From assembly GCA_020137815.1 (NCBI GenBank), contig CM035361.1, positions 2,908,662 to 2,972,661 of the forward strand: DNA of 64,000 bases. The letters are read 5' to 3'. Shown here piece after piece: positions 60,801-64,000 of this stretch; position 1 is the stretch's first letter; each line of letters begins with the position of its first letter. Position numbers and translations under genes: made by a program. Under the pieces are notes generated by a model. That model saw only the letters and a program-made list of their open reading frames with translations. It was not told where the DNA came from and did no database searches. The DNA is from Hormiphora californensis. Taxonomy: Eukaryota; Ctenophora; Tentaculata; Cydippida; Pleurobrachiidae.

Positions 60801-63786
60801 TCCTCTACAATAATTACCTGTACTTCACGCCACCCTGCTCATGGATCCCAAACCCGGACATGGTGGGGATGCCCAAATATGGCAATTTACGATCTTTCTC
60901 CCACCTAGCGACCACATCTGTTTTGCCTACCCTCTGATAAAAGTGCATCTCACTGAACAAGGGACCGTTATCTTGGGGCTCCTGTGGGGAAAACAATTTA
61001 GGGCTTCCGGGAGGGGGGCAACAAGGAATTACAATGTGGTTATTTCGGAAACAACAAGCAACATCTCTCGAATCTACTACATGTTCCTCTGTCTCCTATT
61101 ATAGTAGGAACCCCAAAAGAATTCTGTAGGAACCGACCGAAACAAGTAAACAACCAATCAGAATCAGCCAATCAGGGACCAGTATTTCATGATTCGGTCG
61201 GTTCCTGGAATTCTGGCTGACCTAGGACGGGACTCAGTAATAGTATCAACAAATTAGAGTTAAACCACACTTACCACTTTCATGACAGATTTAGTTTTCT
61301 TTGTATCCATTGCTACGTAAATGTAACCAAAGCCACCTGTACCAAGCAACTTCTCTAGTGTGAATCTGTAAAGGTTTATTATTCAAACCCTTGTGTGAGG
61401 GGGAGGCAATGGTTTAGCAGGAACCGACCGAATCAGGAAATACTGGTCCCTGGTTGGCTGATAATCAGTCACGTGACCTAAATAAGTTCTGATTGGTTTT
61501 TTTAATTGTGTCGGTCGGTTCCTGTGGTTTAGAGGGTATTCAGGAAGAGTCAACGTGAGAGGGATGGAGAGTTAGGTGTGAAGTTAACACACTGTGAACC
61601 TGCGTACTAACTTCTTAGAGAAAAAATTAATAACACAGTGACATGTAACGTACGATGTTTTCTGTGTAGGATTGACGATGGCTGTATTTAGGGGAAGTGG
61701 TGGTTTTAGCCCTGCCTTGGTCGCCATTTTACCTCCCTTTTTTCCAACAGCCTTCTTTGCCTGTAAAATTTGGGAAGTCAGAAGATGAGGTGGGTTTGGG
61801 GGACGGCAGGTAACTAATATGTTGCGAAGATTTACTAAATCTGGGCCATCCCGATACCGAGCATGCCACTTAGATCTAAGATTCATCATAAGATTCATCA
61901 TATAAGAGACATACGCTAAGACTAAGAGCACTAAGAATATTCATAAAATGAACATGGTCCCGGTATCAGATAATATCTACAGGGAGATTTTCACCTTGGG
62001 AGCAGGAGCTGGGGGAGGAGGAGGGTCTGCAACTTTTTTAGATGGTTTCCTTTTTGCAGCTGGAGATCGTTTTCTTCTCTTATCACTTGGTTTTGTATCT
62101 TCTCTGTGGAATAAAATTGTTATGAGAGCTATAGAAACAAGTAAACAACCAATCAGAACTCGTTATTTAGGTCACGTGACTGGTTATCAGCCAATCAGGG
62201 ACCAGTATTTCCTAATTCGGTCGGTTCCTGATAATGAGCTATAGAAAACAATTCAGAAACTATCGGCATGAATTGGTTCGGGCAATATACTTGATCAAGT
62301 ATGTACATTGTACACTATGCAATGCACTTTCTTTATCATTGTGTCACAATGACTGTGACATGGATTCAAGTTTTTCAAACCTACGTTGTATCATCCTCAT
62401 CCTCATCCTTCTTTACCACCGTCTTCTTCTTGACTGTAGTAGTTCTTTTCCGTTTTTCAGGCTGCGGGGAGGTAACGAGGTTTTCACGACTTGAGAGTAC
62501 AGTACTGTGGGCTGTGTGCTGAAATGAAATTCAGTACCAGAATTTTAAATGGGTTATGAAATGTGGTTTATAGATAGAAAACCAAACCAAGCAAAACAAA
62601 ACCTAAACATACCAAACCAAATCCAAACCAAACCAAACCAAACCAAACCAACTCCAAACAAAACCTAAACAAAACCAACTGAAACCAAACCAAAACCAAC
62701 TCAAACCAAAACCAACTCAAACCAAACTCCCCCCAAAAAACAATACCTTTTTTGATGGCATGGGAAGGAGCTCCGGTTCGCTATCATCACTGGATAACAC
62801 TATCTTCTGTTGTACAACCCGTGGAGACTTCCTTCTGGGGGCAACTACTGACTGGTTTACCACTTCTGGAAGGAAAGGGGGTGAGGTAACAAATTAACCA
62901 GGAACCGACCGAATCAGGAAATAGTGAGTTGCTTGTTGGCTGATAACCAGTCACGTGACATAAATAACGAGTTCTGATTGGTTGTTCACTTGTTTCGGTC
63001 GGTTCCTGAAACTAACAACGTGCGGAATTCTGGGAGGATAGTGAGTTTCTAGAACATGTGTTTCGGCCGCCCGAACAAATGTAAAGGGAGGGTTACTGGG
63101 TTAGAACATAACAAGGAGGATAGTGCAGTGAGTTGCTTGTTGGTTTCATCAAGACTCACTTATTGATAACTTGAACACTAATACGAACCACCGGCACATT
63201 ATAAAATAATTATCCCAATTAATTAGCTAATTAATTATATCAATACGAAGATAATGAAAAGCGAAACTACGAAACGGAAAACAGCAACATGATTCCTGTA
63301 ATGACAGTGAAATGACAATCATTTACCCCATGTGCACATCCGACATCCGTTTCACCACATGACTAGTACGATCTACTTTTACTCCATTTTATGATAGACA
63401 GAAATTAACCAAACTAAGTTGCCTAATTCCAAATCAAATCATTTAATCATTTAATTAATTAAATGAATCAAGTTTAAATGTTTTACCTGGTGTTGCTTTG
63501 GGGGCTGGTGTTTTAGAAACTGGTTCTTTGGGAGTTTTTTGTGGCGGAATTTTCCTTTTTGACGCTCTTTTTGGTTTCTGAAAATAAAAAATGAAGATGA
63601 GATCACCAGGGGATCATCATTAGCTAATGGGTTTCAGACACCAAGTAATTACAATTAATAAGCAAATATGCAATTAATTAACTCCCAATTAAGTACTGTT
63701 ACCTCATTTTGCTTAGCGAGTAATTCCATTAATCGGTGTTTCTCGGATTTCGGTGACCACACATCTCGGGGAATTGCTGCTGACAT
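49824..63786 (-). CDS. VRK-like protein kinase with long basic N-terminus, middle exons missing
   Basis: Exons: 63786-63703, 63577-63487, 62865-62747, 62461-62385, 62103-61995, 61760-61654, 61365-61275, 60981-60818, 60417-60316 and 60114-59981; after a large break, 50162-50092 and 49951-49824. Residues 1-195 are Lys/Arg/Pro-rich (KRRKRSPAAKRKPSKK), a likely nuclear signal. The kinase domain starts in exon 7: LLGTGGFGYIYVA (glycine loop), VMKV (ATP lysine), then LFSEMHFYQRV and YLGIPTMSGFG, which are typical of the VRK branch of the casein-kinase-1 group. VHADVKSANILL and ADFGLA form the catalytic and metal-binding loops. The last two exons (YDTKPPYSALYKTLRDGL) match a VRK C-terminus and agree in phase with each other. 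The C-lobe between DFG and this end is not found; it may be in the 100-N gap. The span encloses a plus-strand gene, so misassembly is possible. Confidence 0.8.
50260..50359. other. Assembly gap (100 N)
   Basis: Exactly 100 N, a conventional scaffold spacer of unknown true length. On the right the sequence resumes within a truncated copy of laminin-G exon 1; on the left it is VRK intron. Confidence 0.99.
50360..50548 (-). pseudogene. Partial inverted copy of laminin-G exon 1
   Basis: 63 codons almost identical to exon 1 at 38423-38613 (signal peptide and first laminin-G strands), with one visible change (ALRNSSN for ALQNSSN). It is cut by the gap two bases before the expected donor. It is the inner end of arm 2 of the inverted duplication. 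It could be a truncated pseudogene, the start of a real paralogue hidden by the gap, or a collapsed alternative haplotype. Confidence 0.8.
53585..54860. repeat. Pyrimidine-rich then purine-rich low-complexity block
   Basis: TC-rich DNA at 53585-54180, an AT/TA tract at 54190-54270, and GA-rich DNA at 54600-54850 ending in GT repeats. The long Ser/Leu- and Arg/Glu-rich open frames across it are composition artefacts. Confidence 0.9.
54478..54550 (-). other. tRNA-like sequence, possible tRNA-derived SINE head
   Basis: On the minus strand a good B box (GAGTTCGAGTCCC) follows GAAACCATGAGGTCCC, and TGGCCCATCACG lies about 45 bases upstream in place of an A box. I could not fold a full cloverleaf with clean acceptor pairing, so this is more likely a SINE promoter or tRNA pseudogene than a working tRNA. 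Confidence 0.4.
55928..56233. mobile_element. Foldback, 306 bp
   Basis: Arms TTTTTGGTCATAACTCTGCC and complement, about 140 bp each and nearly perfect, around a centre of TTTTAAAATTTTAA and GC-rich CGCGCA motifs. It is followed by TC-rich DNA to 56345, then about 500 bp with no recognised feature before the F5/8C gene. Confidence 0.88.
56886..59697 (+). CDS. Secreted protein with two F5/8C (fucolectin/discoidin-like) domains, 7 exons
   Basis: Exons 56886-56949, 57845-57922, 58016-58218, 58340-58508, 58803-58996, 59119-59261 and 59511-59697; phases agree, 345 residues. It has a signal peptide (MRLIIWYLLSLVVNLHKCGA). Two tandem domains each carry the F5/8C-type signature: AIDNN...PSWMRLDYG...VVLLNTET with C...C in exon 4 (residues about 22-171), and LAIDNDKSTY...ASWLELQFSESI...SLVLFNTE with a later Cys pair (about 172-340). 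This family includes fucose-binding lectins and discoidins, so extracellular carbohydrate or cell-surface binding is likely. The end is inferred: the frame stops at 59695-59697, but a weak donor (GTATTG) precedes it. No membrane segment. It lies within the span of the minus-strand VRK-like gene. Confidence 0.72.
57400..57625. repeat. Imperfect direct repeats in F5/8C intron 1
   Basis: GGATTGTAGATACTATCTCT followed by GCGATAGATTTA and CTACCCTAGAGCTGCTAGGG occurs twice (57428-57490 and 57567-57625), with a weaker third at 57365-57410. Confidence 0.75.
59341..59449 (-). mobile_element. hAT-like MITE, copy 10 (F5/8C intron 6)
   Basis: Full 109-bp copy with a perfect 8-bp target duplication ATAATAAA. 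Confidence 0.95.
59828..59936 (+). mobile_element. hAT-like MITE, copy 11 (after VRK exon 10)
   Basis: Full 109-bp copy, 44 nt after the exon 59981-60114 donor on the VRK strand. No exact target duplication. Confidence 0.93.
60528..60636 (+). mobile_element. hAT-like MITE, copy 12 (VRK intron 8)
   Basis: Full 109-bp copy. The flanks contain GTAC on both sides and a duplicated GGTACCTTTTGG motif that also forms the nearby acceptor of exon 60316-60417. Confidence 0.92.
61127..61207 (+). mobile_element. hAT-like MITE, copy 13, internally deleted (VRK intron 7)
   Basis: 81-bp copy lacking the CACGTG core, with intact ends and a perfect 8-bp target duplication GAATTCTG. Loss of the core while the ends stay intact suggests the deleted form was mobile or deleted after insertion. 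Confidence 0.93.
61418..61524 (-). mobile_element. hAT-like MITE, copy 14 (VRK intron 6)
   Basis: 107-bp copy with a perfect 8-bp target duplication TGGTTTAG. Confidence 0.95.
62135..62230 (+). mobile_element. hAT-like MITE, copy 15 (VRK intron 4)
   Basis: Left terminal repeat lost, right end intact; GAGCTATAG occurs on both sides (62126-62134 and 62235-62243), showing where the insertion lies. Confidence 0.9.
62578..62727. repeat. (CCAAA)n-type simple repeat (VRK intron 3)
   Basis: About 150 bp of AACCAAACC and AACCAACTC units in a purine- and cytosine-rich strand; no coding meaning. Confidence 0.9.
62899..63008 (-). mobile_element. hAT-like MITE, copy 16 (VRK intron 2)
   Basis: 110-bp copy with near-perfect 8-bp target duplication (AAATTAAC/AAACTAAC). 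The segment with CCAATCAGGG is altered to TTGCTTGTTGG, a sequence that occurs again at 63132-63142. Confidence 0.92.
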
Positions 63787-64000
63787 GATCTCTAAAAACT
63801 AGTAATTAATTAATTAATTAGTTGCTAAATCAATGCACATCTTGTCTGAATATATTGGATATTGAGGAAAAGGAAACTCGATATATTTAAGTAAGATATA
63901 ATAAACAAATCGATAAATAAACTGAGGAGGAGACACACAAAACACACACAAATCATTTCCTCTGATATAATATATCTTGAATCGTGATGGGGGAGTACGA
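63787..64000. other. Probable promoter region of the VRK-like gene
   Basis: AT-rich 5' flank with (TTAA)n at 63803-63820. No TATA box or clear initiator can be assigned. Confidence 0.35.

Overview
This is a piece of a eukaryotic, almost certainly animal, genome. The genes are split by GT-AG introns of about 100 bp to several kb. They encode animal-type proteins: a GPCR with LDL-receptor class A modules, a GPI-anchored Ly6/uPAR protein, laminin-G ectodomains on a transmembrane stalk, an NRF-6-type acyltransferase and a VRK-like kinase. About half of the window is repeats. Compact families mixed with dense foldback DNA would fit an early-branching invertebrate such as a sponge or placozoan, but I cannot name the species. 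One 100-N scaffold gap lies at 50260-50359.

Layout. 1-1401: no recognised gene. 1402-3175 (+): five-exon RING-H2 ubiquitin ligase. 3965-4560: MULE-like end and a long TCTG microsatellite. 5062-5860 (+): secreted TenA-like protein with an apparent frameshift. 6205-10531 (-): five-exon LDLa GPCR. 10.5-15.5 kb: foldback elements and satellites. 15493-28497 (-): 19-exon NRF-6-like membrane acyltransferase whose introns hold a 1.2 kb palindrome, a MULE foldback, a retro-inserted fragment and an expanded 33-bp repeat. 28.5-35.8 kb: tandemly duplicated Ly6/uPAR gene (+), the first copy having only exons 1-2. 36.9-38.6 kb: one arm of an inverted duplication. 38423-46391 (+): eleven-exon laminin-G membrane protein. 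46.4-49.8 kb: repeats. 49824-63786 (-): VRK-like kinase whose two ends are recognisable but whose middle C-lobe exons are missing near the gap. 50.4-55.7 kb: second arm of the inverted duplication. 56886-59697 (+): secreted protein with two F5/8C (fucolectin-like) domains, lying inside the VRK span.

The genes do not form one pathway; they are neighbours. The strongest common theme is a 109-bp hAT-like MITE with 8-bp target duplications. At least 16 copies are present and 15 lie in inferred introns. Three of these start exactly 8 nt after a 5' splice site, and one copy appears to supply a 3' splice site. Each copy carries two CCAAT boxes and a GTCACGTGAC palindrome. Other points are a fourfold repeat of a complete 3' splice site before the last laminin-G exon, an in-frame 33-bp repeat that replicates a 5' splice site about 17 times, and duplicated Ly6 exons that differ only at synonymous sites. 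All exon models were assembled by eye from splice consensus and reading phase, without transcripts or database searches.
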